The notes beneath the pieces are model-generated. The model saw nothing but the letters and a program-made list of their open reading frames with translations, searched no databases and was not told the origin of the DNA. Made by a program: the position numbers and the translations under genes. This document shows positions 45,589 through 56,454 of a DNA stretch of 64,000 bases, in pieces (the stretch's first letter is position 1; each line of letters opens with the position of its first letter). Source of the DNA: Gari tellinella (taxonomy: Eukaryota > Mollusca > Bivalvia > Cardiida > Psammobiidae); the NCBI GenBank assembly GCA_922989275.2, contig OV277864.1, forward strand, positions 24,067,550-24,131,549, written 5' to 3'.

Positions 45589-46159
45589 CAGTCAATCTGT
45601 GTAATCAGTCATTTCATGAAATCTGAAAGTTCACGTGAAATGACTGTTTCACTTAGTCATCTCATGAAATGCCTCACAATTTTCAGTCATTTCGTAGAAT
45701 GACTAAAAAACACCTTCAGACATTTCATGTAATGACTAAATTGACTTTAGCTTTATTTACTACATTGTAATGATTGGTGTATCTTAATAATTACAAACGA
45801 CATTATTGAAATAATACATGTATATTAAATGTAAAACAAATCAAGTCTTTTAAATCATTAAACAATACGTTCAATGTTTCTGAAATAATTGTTAGCTACA
45901 TGTACTAAGTATTAAACAAAATTATGCATATTGAATGATATGAATGAACACCTGCTGTTGAACTAATTAAATAAAAGCCATTTCACACATTGCCTGAATC
46001 CTGTTACAGGTTTATAGTCAATCTGTGTAAAAGTGACCGGTTTCATGAAATGATAGAACATTTCAGGCATTTCGTGAAATGACTAAGTGAAACAGTATAT
46101 CATGTAATGACTGACATTTTTAGTAATTTCGTGAAATGACTGATTACACAGATTGACTG
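45589..46159. mobile_element. TA-flanked inverted-repeat element with iterated ATTTCATGAAAT motifs
   Basis: Terminal inverted repeats CAGTCAATCTGTGTAATCAG, flanked by TA, 571 bp. Both ends carry many copies of the palindrome GTCATTTCATGAAATGAC with one or two changes. A second internal terminus (AGTCAATCTGTGTAA at about 46019) suggests a shorter element of the same family inside. Confidence 0.8.
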
Positions 46160-46738
46160 TAAAATATATACATGTACATTACATATTTTCTGTTTAGTGT
46201 ATTACATTGTAAAACAACTGTGTACAGACGTTTTTGGAGTTTTATTTCCACCCCTGGCACCTCTTTAACCCTTTCACTTTCAATGACGTCATACAGAGCA
46301 TTTGCAAATATTTCTAATCAGGATCAAAACTGTTTGCCACCTGTTTTGAAATTACGTTACTAAACACAAATGCGCTACACTGAATTGAAGAAATAACAGC
46401 TGTTTGAGTATTCCGTCTATTGATATTTATTTGATTGTTAGAAAGTGTGGAACCTGATCAAACGCCAGACGACACTATATTTGCTTTAGAAATGATTGTT
46501 CTATTGCAAAGACTTGTATGTCGTCATTAACAAACATTGTACCTGTGAAAGGTACTATTATCGTATGCAAACAGTGAATACCCTGGTCAGAGGGCTCTTA
46601 CAGCAATATATTGAATAGTAATATAGTAAAAGGTGAATTGGACCTGATTGGCAGTTTAATTGTCTGATAATATTTCAGAAGTGAATGAGTTGTACACATA
46701 TACTGGCATACAACATAGACCCTGGTGATACACAGCTT

Positions 46739-46990
46739 TTAACCCAATACCAGATAACCTGTTTCTAGTTTTGGAAATAGGTTGCTACTTAAAGCAGGTT
46801 GAAAGTAAAGCAGAATGCGCCATATGGCGCATTCTGCTTTACTTTCAGCCTGCTTTAAGCTAGTACCTGTTAGAATAAGGAAAGTATTAAATATGGTACA
46901 TATTCATTACGGTATAATTTGGAACTATTTTCTTCAGCGGATGAATAAAATGAATATGCTAAAAGTCGCTTCTATAAGGGAAAGGGTTAA
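46739..46990. mobile_element. Family E MITE, best copy (TTAA type, module 2)
   Basis: TTAACCCAATACCAG to AGGGAAAGGGTTAA. The hairpin is nearly perfect: ACTTAAAGCAGGTTGAAAGT, tip GAATGCGCCATATGGCGCAT, inverse arm. Shares TAGTTTTGGAAATAGGTTGC and GGAACTATTTTCTTCAGCGG with 26482-26723. Confidence 0.85.
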
Positions 46991-47005
46991 GCAGACTCTC
47001 AAATA

Positions 47006-47252
47006 CAGTGGAGAAAACATTATTCTTTCCCGTTTAAACGCAAACGAAACGCAAACGCATTGCAATAAAACGTAGAAAATGACAGCTTGTTGACAATTCT
47101 GACTATTTATTTTCATCTGACTGGCAAACAGTTTAGGGCCTGATCAGACGCCGGGTAACCCGGCGCCTAATCTGGCTCCAAACTGTTTTCAATGGAAATT
47201 ATAATTTTAGCGTAAACGCGTTTATTTGGAAAGAATGACGTTTTTTCCACTG
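47006..47252 (+). mobile_element. Family A MITE
   Basis: TA-flanked, older subfamily (GCAATAAAACGTAGAAAATG), hairpin tip CGCCGGGTAACCCGGCG. Confidence 0.88.
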
Positions 47253-47544
47253 TAGATAAGGATAAGAAAATTTTACGGTTGTTTAACGCTTTTCTTTCTC
47301 CAAACACGTGTTTTACTAAATGTACATGTATAATGTACAAAGTTTGAAGCCAGTTCAGACATCGATTTGTTATACGTTTGATACATATATTTTAAACAAA
47401 TTGTAAATATTTTCTAATCATTGTCTTATAATATTGTACATTTAAATACACTGCTTTAGCGTGCAGTTTGTCAGTTTTTCAATTTTACTGCACTGAGTTT
47501 AGTTAAGTTTAAACATGAAAGAATAACAACCTCTTCAACGAATA

Positions 47545-49046
47545 CATGTAGTCAAAGCACAAACCGTCACGGCTCGGGCAATATTTATGTCATTAAACCC
47601 ATTAATTTGTAGCGTCCTAACGCGGGCATTTGCTACACTTTTTTTTTTAACTCAAATGAACCCTACTGGAACTCATACAGAATATGAGTCCAAATTTCGG
47701 ATATGCACCTTTTGAATTATTAAATGCTATATTCGCAACAATATGGAAATACACCTTACATTTGTAATAAACTATTCCAATACACACAATTGAAGCATTC
47801 TTAAAAACTAAACATGGGTTTACCTGACTCTTTATTCGTTGTTGTTGGCCTCTAATGAATGATACCTTGAAACGCACGTGTCCTTTAAAAGGCGGCAGCA
47901 ATAGACTGCTAGCAAAACCCATCTGTGCATTTTGCAAAGGTTAATACAAGGGCCTAATATAAACACATACATGTAATAGGATTTGTACGCAGACAAGATG
48001 CAGAAAAACGCAACCTTTGATCTTTATCCACACCGATTGCCAAAAGATACTCACGTCATTTCCAGCTGTTTAAGGCCCCAACGTGTGTTTACCGATTTCA
48101 ATCATACAGAGGAGAAGACGCTCTTCTTTCCCATATGTAAACGAAACGCAAACGTTTTGCAATAAAATACAGAAAGTTACAACTTTAGGACAATTCTGAA
48201 TATTTATTTAAATATGAGTGGCAAAAAGTTTGGAGCCAGGTCAGACGCCGGGTTAGGCTCCAAACTGTTTGCAATGGAAACAATAGTTTAAGCGTAAAAC
48301 GTGTTTGTTGGAAAGGAAAACATTTTCTCTACTGTAAAGCACCTAGAGCGAAGCGGCCGATACAGCAGCGTCCCCCTATGGTGATTGACCATTTCAACGA
48401 AGACCAACGAATAGTGTTAGAGGCATATAGCAGCGAAAAGCAAGATGCAAGTAAAGCAGAAGGCGCGGATAGAGGTTTCTTCAATACGTGTTTCTTGTTT
48501 TAAGCAGATATATTTTAAAATACCATATACGAGCCTTTAATTTAGAAGACGTGAACGCTGGGCGTTACGGTTAAAATCACTAAAGCGCGTAACCCTATTG
48601 CCCTTGATTTTTTCTGACCTTGATCTAAATGTACGTTGGCGACCTGCGCGACCCTTCCATCGCGGACTTGCAATCAGTTTTGATACAGATCATAAGCTGT
48701 GAACCTGGCGTCTGATGAGGATTCAAACGGTTTGATCCTACAATTTATAATATACATTCAAGTTATGTTTACTTAAATAATAAACATTATGTAGATGTGA
48801 TTACTTAAGCAGATAATGGTGGCGGTTAAATGGTCTAAAAGGACGATTTTTTTACGTGAAAGGGCTAGAGCGCAATTGGGGTCAGCTGGGGATAAAACCC
48901 ACCGGAGTTAGGTGAGAATTATTGAAGCACTCACTACGGCGGTTTGTACATGGTGACAAGTGGTTAATATTACAGTCACAGGTAAGTCGCATTTTCTGCA
49001 CGTTTGTATTAACCCATTGAACACTTGTGACGAGTATATTCGTCAT
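47545..49046. repeat. Segmental duplication block upstream of gene 3 (partner 22740-26040)
   Basis: The shorter partner of the block upstream of gene 2. It lacks the 1.6-kb long repeat and ends in a family C left terminus (TTAACCCATTGAACAC) where the SINE at 49047 begins. Confidence 0.75.
48107..48334 (+). mobile_element. Family A MITE with half hairpin
   Basis: CAGAGGAGAAGACGCTCTTC to TTTTCTCTACTG; the hairpin is cut from GACGCCGGGTTA directly to GGCTCCAAACTG. Confidence 0.78.
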
Positions 49047-49262
49047 TTTACCGCCTGTATAGCTCAGTGGTAGAGCGCCTGCTTGCAGTGCGGGAGGTTG
49101 TGGGTTCAATTCCCGGCCGGGTCAAACCAAAGACTTGAAAATTGGTACTAATGGCTTCCCTCCTTGGCGCTCAGGATTTCGGGTTAGCATACGACTGGTT
49201 CGTCGGTGTCAGGATAAAGTGACCGGCCGGGTACAGTCCCAATGGTGCACCTAAAAAGTGCC
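49047..49262 (+). mobile_element. tRNA-derived SINE
   Basis: The tRNA-like head has A-box TAGCTCAGTGG and B-box GGGTTCAATTC, with a GCA (Cys-like) anticodon loop but mismatched acceptor arms. The body contains GGCTTCCCTCCTTGGCGC and GACTGGTTCGTCGGTGTCAG, a SINE body type I associate with molluscs. It is inserted next to the left end of a family C MITE (49009-49046). Confidence 0.82.
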
Positions 49263-49415
49263 CCTTCTCATAATCATCAGAATTGATGGCGTAGAAGTAA
49301 TAAATAGATATAGAAATTTACAAACAGCGTAAATGGTAAGAGTTTATACCTGAGCCATGATCAATCAATGTCTGCACTTGTTTGTTTGGTTTGCTCTAAA
49401 TTGCAAAATGCAGCG

Positions 49416-49665
49416 TTAACCCTTACCCCCATAGAAGCGAATTTTAGCGCAAATGATTTATTCCTCCTCTCAAGAAAAAAGTTCCAATTTAATCTGCCAT
49501 GAATATATAGTATAGGGTACATTTCTATATTCTTGCACATGGAAGCTTAAAGAAGCCTGGAAGTAAAGCAGAATGCGCCTAAGGCGCATTCTGCTTTACT
49601 TTCAACCTGCTTTAAGTGGTCACCTATATTTAATACTAGAAATAGGCTATCAGGTAAAGGGTTAA
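49416..49665. mobile_element. Family E MITE, inverted relative to 46739
   Basis: TTAACCCTTACCCCCATAG to TCAGGTAAAGGGTTAA, hairpin with tip GAATGCGCCTAAGGCGCATT, GTGGTCACCTATATTTAATA. Confidence 0.82.
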
Positions 49666-50119
49666 ATGTAAAAATATATGGATTAGACTTATTGGAAATA
49701 GGAATAAGCAACGATTTCAAGTTTCAATGGCGAACGAGTTGAAACTTTGAAACTTTATTGAAATATATCTGTATAAAGTTAAACCTTTTAGCGCCTAGCC
49801 ATATAAACGTCTGCGCTAATATATCGTCAGCGACTTCTAATGTTCTGAATTTAGAATTTTCTTAGACATCTTTGTTAGCCCATTCATGCCTCGCATCCCA
49901 AAATGCACAATGCATGCATTAAAAAATAGACAATTACAACTTATTGACATTTCTGACTGTTCATTTTAATATGACTGGCAAACAGTCTGGAATCTGATCA
50001 GACGCCGGGTTACCCCTCGTCTTATCTTGTTACAAAATGCTTGTACTGGAAATAAATGTTTTTGACTTTTATAAGAAAGATTAACGTCTGCTCCTTCTCC
50101 ACTGTAGTTCACAAAGAAT

Positions 50120-52090
50120 TAGTTTTTAGCCAACCTTAACCAAGCTCAAAATGAGCTTTTATATTTTCGACTGCCCTTTTGTCCATTGTCCGTCCGTTCG
50201 TACATGTATGTCCGTCCGTCCGTCCGTCCACAATTAGTACGTTAACAGTCTAGTATTAAAATTTTGCATTGTCATAAAATCTCGGGTAGCTTGGTTGAAA
50301 TCGGAACAACGAATCAAGAGTTTATTACCCCTGGTGTGTTGATATGCAATGATTGACATTTCTACCTATCTACCTGATACAGTTTAAACTTTATTTTATT
50401 ATTCACTTTATTCAACTTTATTCAACTTGTACACACTCAGGTACCTCGTTAAATTACATACAATCATACAATACAAAACATACATGGTCAATGTGGAAAC
50501 AGTATAGGTCTTCTAACAAAATTTACTTGGAAATTACAAAGAAAGCACTGTAGGATGCACTGCACTGTATGGAGCGCTGTGCATTCTACTTTAACTTTAA
50601 TTATGTATTTTTCTTATATAAATTTTTAACAAAGTTATTGTAAAATTTTACATTCTAGTATAGGAGAATGAACTATGCAATTGTAATTAATGTGGATAAA
50701 TACAACAATTAATAAATTCAAGGTTGTGACGTAAAGTTTCTGACTCATGAATTTGGCAATACAGTTACATACAAACACACATTCCTTAACCCTTTCCCAT
50801 ATAAGCACATGTTAGTACATTCGCGTTATTCTTCCGCAGAGAATTATGTTTAATTACATCTGTACTATGCAAGTACCCCTAAGACGTGCCGCGTTTGTAG
50901 AGGGCGTCTAAGATACAGTTTAAACGGATTAGTTCTTTCTGGCACACAATACGTATGAATCTAAGTTCTTGGATGAGCTTGATTATTGTTGCATTCTGAC
51001 CATTTTGTCAATACACATTTATGCCCTGGTGTAGTAGTACTCAAATATGCTAGAACATTCCTTATTTCGGTATTGCTAACATTCTAGTGTCTGAAAAAAA
51101 GTTCTTTCCATGGATTTTAATCGAACGTGTACAAACTGTTTATGGTCATACACTTTAGATAAGTTCGATTTTGGTTGAAATCGGACCAATTTAAATATAG
51201 GATGTTATTTGAGTGACCATCAATTATTTCATAAAGGTTTTCTTTCAATATTCCAGATAGGGAATTAAATTAATATTGATATATAAACTGCTCTTTTCTA
51301 ATATTTCGACCTCTAATTAGTTATCATTTATAAGAAGCGAGTTGACCAAAACAATACATGTATGACGCGAGCCTTAGCGAGCGTAATATTTATTTTAGTC
51401 AAGGAGTGTTAGAAATAAAGATATTATATACATGTAGTTTGGCCAACTTTGAATACGGGTTATGTCGGGAAAACCTTGTGACAACTCTAGAGAGCACATG
51501 TTTGGGTCAATGTCCATCAAACTTGCTCCAAGTGTTGTTTTTGACAAAATTTAGGTCAGGTTTGAGTACGGATTAAGTCCGCTCAATGTGTGAACACTGT
51601 ACATGAAAAAAAATTTGAGATAATATCCATCCAAGCTGATTCAAATATTGTTCTAAACAAAATCGAGTCCACGTTTGGTAACTAAAAAGGTAAGTTATTA
51701 GTTCAAATCATAGAAAGCACTTGTGAACACTCTGTGGGCCAAAGCTCGGGGTTAATAGTCATCAAATGTTGTTCTGAACAAAATATATGTCAACATTGGT
51801 TATGTCATTAGGTTATATCATAAACCTTGTGAACATTCAAGAGGTCACAGTATGGGGCAAATCTTCATCGAACATTTCTCAGAATACTATTCGTGATAAA
51901 CTCTAGGCCAAGTTCGAACGGATGAACGCTAGAGGCCACCTACTGGGGCCGATCTCCATCGAGCTTGCTCGTTAATATAACATGGGTTAAGTTCGAATAT
52001 TGGTCATGTCGGGTCGTTACTATAATATATAGGTGAAATTATTGAAAAACCTTGTGAGCACTCTTGATGCCAAAATGTAGGGTCATATCG
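50120..52090 (+). repeat. Diverged long repeat of the same style
   Basis: Opens with CAAGCTCAAAATGAGC and a GTCCGTCCGTCCGTCC tract, then degenerate units with ACCTTGTGAACACTC and TTGTTCTGAACAAAAT words typical of dispersed molluscan repeats. No coding capacity. Boundaries are approximate. Confidence 0.5.
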
Positions 52091-52487
52091 ACAAAGGGCG
52101 CTGTTTTGTAGCGAATGGGATTAGCAACAATGATCTTTCGGAGATCATCCTTCATACTCATATCATCTCATCTTTCATCGGCGCATTATGGTCTGTTCTG
52201 TGTCGCAATGTCGTAAAATCCACCAATCAATCCACCAATCTGATCCCAAATCACACAAAACGTACAAACATTGCCGAAAACAACAGAAATGAATTATATT
52301 GCACATTTGTTTGATACGACTGCTTATGGTCAAAATACTTACCTAAAATCTAGATTGCAAACAAATTGCATTACTTATGTCACGCATTAAGCAGTTGCCG
52401 CATCTAAATATCTATTTCTACCCCCGTGATATTAATTGTACACGAGGGTCGTCCGCCCATTTGTGCCCACGGTTCTATATACAGGAC

Positions 52488-52770
52488 ATTATTATTTATT
52501 TATTATTATGCTACCAAATTTATATTGCGCTCTTTTCACACAAAAGTTGTTCGTTCAAAAGCGCTTCACCTAAATTATATAAATGTACCTACAGAGCAAG
52601 AAAAGACAAATAATTACATTCACAATAAACATGGTACATAACTGAGTCACATGGAAACATGACAATTGTTTTTTTTACCAATATTATTACCAAGATTATG
52701 AAATTGTTATAGTTAGTTTGTAAAATCAACTTTAAAATGAGTCAAAAAATTAAAAGATCATAGGCAAACA
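52488..52770 (-). repeat. Dispersed repeat ending in (AAT)n, minus-strand copy
   Basis: Reverse-complement copy of 39635-39914: begins with (ATT) repeats, then CCAAATTTATATTGCGCTC and the matching internal segments. Confidence 0.65.
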
Positions 52771-52908
52771 GTGCACAATGCAATGTCTGATTAGAGTCTA
52801 CACTGTTTGCTGAGAGGATTTTCAATTTGCCTTTGTCCCTTTTAAGGGACAATAGTAACAAATAGGTTAAACAGGAAAGGATAATGCATTCTTCACTGTA
52901 GTGCTTAA

Positions 52909-53186
52909 TTCAGGGGCCTCCGTGGCCTAGTGGTATAGTCACTGTGACTAACATCACTAAGCTCCTCACCGCTGTGAGTTCGAATCCCAGTAGGGCCGTT
53001 CGGATTTTTCATGTGGGGAAGCCTTCCAGCTGGCTTGCGGAAGGTCGGTGGTTCTACCCAGTTGCCGATTTGTGCCTGAAACAGTGCTTTAGGGCTTCTG
53101 GGGTTTTCCTCCACCTATAATTAGCTGGACGTCGCGATATGACGGAAATACTGTTGAAAGCGACGTAAAATCAAAAAGAAAAAAAA
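52909..53186 (+). mobile_element. tRNA-derived SINE with A-rich tail
   Basis: Head GGCCTAGTGGTATAGTCACT with B-box GAGTTCGAATCCC, a body with GGGGTTTTCCTCCACC, a 3' segment GTTGAAAGCGACGTAAAATC and an A-rich tail to 53186. The 3' domain differs from the 49047 SINE, so these are two families. Confidence 0.82.
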
Positions 53187-53279
53187 GTGCTTATTTCAGT
53201 TGTTGTCTGTCCAAAAACTCGGTCACACGCTCTATTTACATCGCCCTTTATAGGTTATTCATTGAGGTTGTTTTTTAAC

Positions 53280-53520
53280 CGACATAGCGGTGACCTTATC
53301 ATAAATTAATGATTATATCTCTGATATGTACACTTCCTATAAGCAAACAGGGTAGACCCTGACCAGAGCGCTCCTGTAGAAGCCCTCTGGTCAGGGTCTG
53401 CACGATTTGTCATTTTGCAATCATACTGTAAAAACACTCCTAAAAAGTAAATATGGACTAAACATGACTGCAGATAAAAGTTTTCTATTTAATGTAAAAA
53501 GGTTGAGTGAGTTAAAGCAT
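53280..53520. mobile_element. Family C MITE, degenerate ends
   Basis: Hairpin GCAAACAGGGTAGACCCTGA, GAGCGCTCCTGTAGAAGCCC, GGTCAGGGTCTGCACG, then TTTGTCATTTTGCAATC as in 43871-44120. Confidence 0.68.
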
Positions 53521-53792
53521 GACCAAGGCCGCGTGTCCTCACCTGTGTAACTGTATAGTGTTTCTCAAAGCTAGGCTAATCGAACTAGATGTAATGTGCT
53601 GATAAAATAGGCCAACCTTCAAATTGTTCATAGTCAAAGCTACACTTGTGACACAGTTTCGACCTGTGTACATGTACGACCGGTTCTTCTTATAAGATCT
53701 ACGCTAGGATGAATATATCCTGTATCATGTCACTTCACTGGTACCGTAACCTGGCCGGTCGAGGGGCATGTTTGCTGATTCCTCTCAATTTA

Positions 53793-53979
53793 CAGTGGAA
53801 AACTGTTATTCTTTCCCGTTTAAACGCAAACGTACGCAAACGCAAAACACTAAAACGTAGAAAAGTACAACTTTTGAACAATTCTGATAATTTATGTTTA
53901 TCTTGGTGACAAACAGTTTGGAGCCTGATCAGACACCGGGTTACGCGTTTATTGGGAAAGAATAACGTTTTCTCCACTG
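53793..53979 (+). mobile_element. Family A MITE with hairpin half deleted
   Basis: Full left arm and left stem to GACACCGGGTTAC, then directly GCGTTTATTGGGAAAGAATA and CTCCACTG. The whole right stem and part of the right arm are gone. Confidence 0.87.
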
Positions 53980-54159
53980 TAGTATTGTCTTAAACTACCC
54001 TCTTACTTGCTGAATAACTCAAGCCCAGTGCCCGAACAGGACTGCTTAACTTTTAATGAGTAATGCGGTATTTGGAGGAGGTATTAGGAATCATTCTGTA
54101 GCATCTTATCTCTAGCGATTGGATTCTACTTACCCGTGTACCAATTACATGCGACCACA

Positions 54160-54345
54160 ACATGGAAAGAGACAATAACCCGATACAAGGCTTTCTGTAG
54201 CATCCAGCTATGTATGTCTCATATCAAAATGGATTTCAACCATCCGAAAAATTAATTAATCCTCTGCTGACCATACGCTGTCAGTCTAATCTGAATTTAA
54301 TTACCATTTTATAAAAGGTCAGATACAAATATTTTGTGCGATATA
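54160..54345. repeat. Diverged fragment of the 640-bp repeat
   Basis: Shares CCGAAAAATTAATT, ACGCTGTCAGTCTAATCT and AAGGTCAGATA blocks with 12764-13400 in the same order. Confidence 0.5.
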
Positions 54346-54430
54346 CAAATATATCATTCCACAGGCGTACAGTGGAGAATGTGTTATTCTTTCCCAATAA
54401 ACGCGTTTACGCTAAAACTATTATGTGCAG

Positions 54431-56235
54431 TTTAACGTTTAAAACATATTTATTTGCATAATAACATGTGCAAAGGGATTGGGCTACAAGTTATTACAAC
54501 ATTATCAATGGCCCTTTCCCTAGATATATACAAAACAGTGGCATAGCATAATAAAGTAGAAATTACAATAGTTACTTTGTTAGAATAGCAATCGATGGCA
54601 CAACCGGGTGATGTTTATACTCATTTACATTAATACAAATTGTTTAACGATTTTCAAAAAAGTTGTAATCGACTATATAGTCCTTGTATCCAGTAAAGTG
54701 TTTAATAGGATAAGTAGGATAAGTTTCAAATACTCTTTGAGGTACAACTTAATGGCAAAATATTGGTTTTAGAGTGCCACCGGTTAAACTAAAGCAAAGC
54801 AACATAACTATGTATAACAATAGCATAAACTTATTGTTGCGTGTTTGTTGAGAATCGCATGGTATCGTGGATGTACTTATGGACTGTCTGAAAGATATGC
54901 ATATTAAAATCAAGAGGTTTCGATTCATCTCCAGATAATAGGAGATCTAAGGTTACTTGATTTATATGAGATAGGTTGTTTAGCATAATGTTTCGTGTTT
55001 GTGTGTATAAGGGACATTCAAGAAAAAATGAAATGAATTTTCGCATGGACTTCCGCATCAACATGATGGATCTGCAACTAGATTACAACGAAATAAATCG
55101 TAGTTTAAACAACTACATTGATGTCTTAGCCTGGTATGTAGGATATTATTCTTACGTGTTCCACATTGATAGAAAGTTGGTAATTTATCTATATTACTCC
55201 CTAGTGCGGTCTTAAAAGACTGTATGGTAGTTTTGTTTCTAACATCCTGATTTAAGGCATTCCAGCTATGTGTGGTTGACACTATAAATGCACGTTCAGT
55301 TAGACGTAAGCGTGTATTTGGGATATTATAGTCATTATTATTTCTTAGTGGATAATTAGATACTTCGCTTACAAGAGGAGGTAGTATATTGCTAAGATAT
55401 GGTGGAACAGACTGGTTGTGCATTTTATAAAACAAAACAAGTTTCTTTTTCTCTCTTCGAAATTCTAAAGTCTCAAGTTCTGCTTCTCTATAAATAAACT
55501 CTTTTTTACAAAATATCGGTAACCCACATGCTATTCTTGCTGCTTCTAATTGTATGCTTTCTAGTCGTTGCTTATCGACCTGAGAACAGCCATCCCATAA
55601 TTCTGATGCGTATTCTAATACTGGAAGGATAAAACATTTGAAAACTTTTAATAAAGTTCGTCGGTTTAGAATGTATTTAAGTTTTCTTAACACAGAGACC
55701 TTTTTCATACAAGATTGATATATACTATCTATATGGGAAGACCATTTACAATCAGAAGATAAATTTACTCCTAAATGTCTATGAGAAGAAACGGGTTCGA
55801 GTAAGTTGTCATCAAATGTTAAGTTTAAATTGAAAGAGTTAGTTGAATTTGTTATGAATAACACATTAGTTTTGTTTGGGTTAAACTTTATCAACCATGT
55901 TTTGGACCAAGAAGATACCCTTTCCAAATCTCTGTTTATTACAGCTTCTATTTCATTAACGTTTTGAGAAGAAAATGACAATGAGGTATCGTCCGCGAAT
56001 AGACGTGCTAGTGTCTCCAAGGAATCTGCAATATCATTTATGTATATAAGAAAAAGGAGAGGACCAAGTACAGATCCCTGGGGGACACCAGCATTTAGCT
56101 TATTGAAACCTGATTTTTGGTTATTAACCAAAACCTGCTGTTCTCGATTATTGAGGTAATTTTCTACCCATTTTAAAAATATTCCCCTGAAACCGTATCC
56201 CTTAAGTTTTTGTATAAGACCTCTATGCCAAACCC
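54431..56235 (-). mobile_element. 5'-truncated non-LTR retrotransposon inserted in a family A MITE
   Basis: Flanked by a 7-bp target duplication TGTGCAG (54424-54430 and 56236-56242). The two halves of a family A MITE lie outside it (54370-54430 and 56243-56427). The element reads on the minus strand and its 5' side is cut off within the reverse transcriptase. No poly-A tail; the 3' end is AT-rich without a clear tandem repeat. Jockey/CR1-type by reverse transcriptase style; exact clade not determined. Confidence 0.88.
55058..56235 (-). pseudogene. Reverse transcriptase C-terminal part of the non-LTR element
   Basis: The frame is open from the truncation point (about 56235) to a stop at 55058-55060. 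Seen in order: RVWH near the start, GVPQGSVLGPLLFLIYIND (palm), LFADDT (catalytic YxDD-type box), then thumb and C-terminal segments such as HLGVNL and ILPVLEYASELWD. The expected downstream zinc-knuckle-like FFLECPLY block is encoded at about 54990-55010 but in another frame, after an in-frame TGA and a shift near a T-run. No endonuclease domain remains. Inactive copy. Confidence 0.88.
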
Positions 56236-56454
56236 TGTGCAGTGCAAACAGTTTGGAGCCAGATCAGAAGCCGGGTTACCCGGCGTCTGATCAGGCTCCA
56301 AACTGTTTGCCACAAAGATAAACATGAAATATCAGAATTGTCCAAAAGTTAATCTTTTCTACGTTTTAGCGCTTTGCATTTGCGTACGTTTGCGTTTAAA
56401 CGGGAAAGAATAACAGATTCTCCACTGTATCGCTCACTGTTGGTTATTATTGCA

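Larger units (their letters stand above)
54370..56427 (-). mobile_element. Family A MITE split by the non-LTR insertion
   Basis: Left 54370-54430 (CAGTGGAGAATGTG...ATTATGTGCAG) and right 56243-56427 (GCAAACAGTTTGGAGCC...TCTCCACTG), TA-flanked. The hairpin lies in the right part. Confidence 0.87.

Noticed and set aside
49051..49125. Functional tRNA-Cys gene
   Set aside because: The acceptor and T stems do not pair well and the sequence continues into a SINE body.
55058..56131. Host gene for a reverse transcriptase-like protein
   Set aside because: A 7-bp target duplication, 5' truncation, a stop and a frame change show a dead retroelement.
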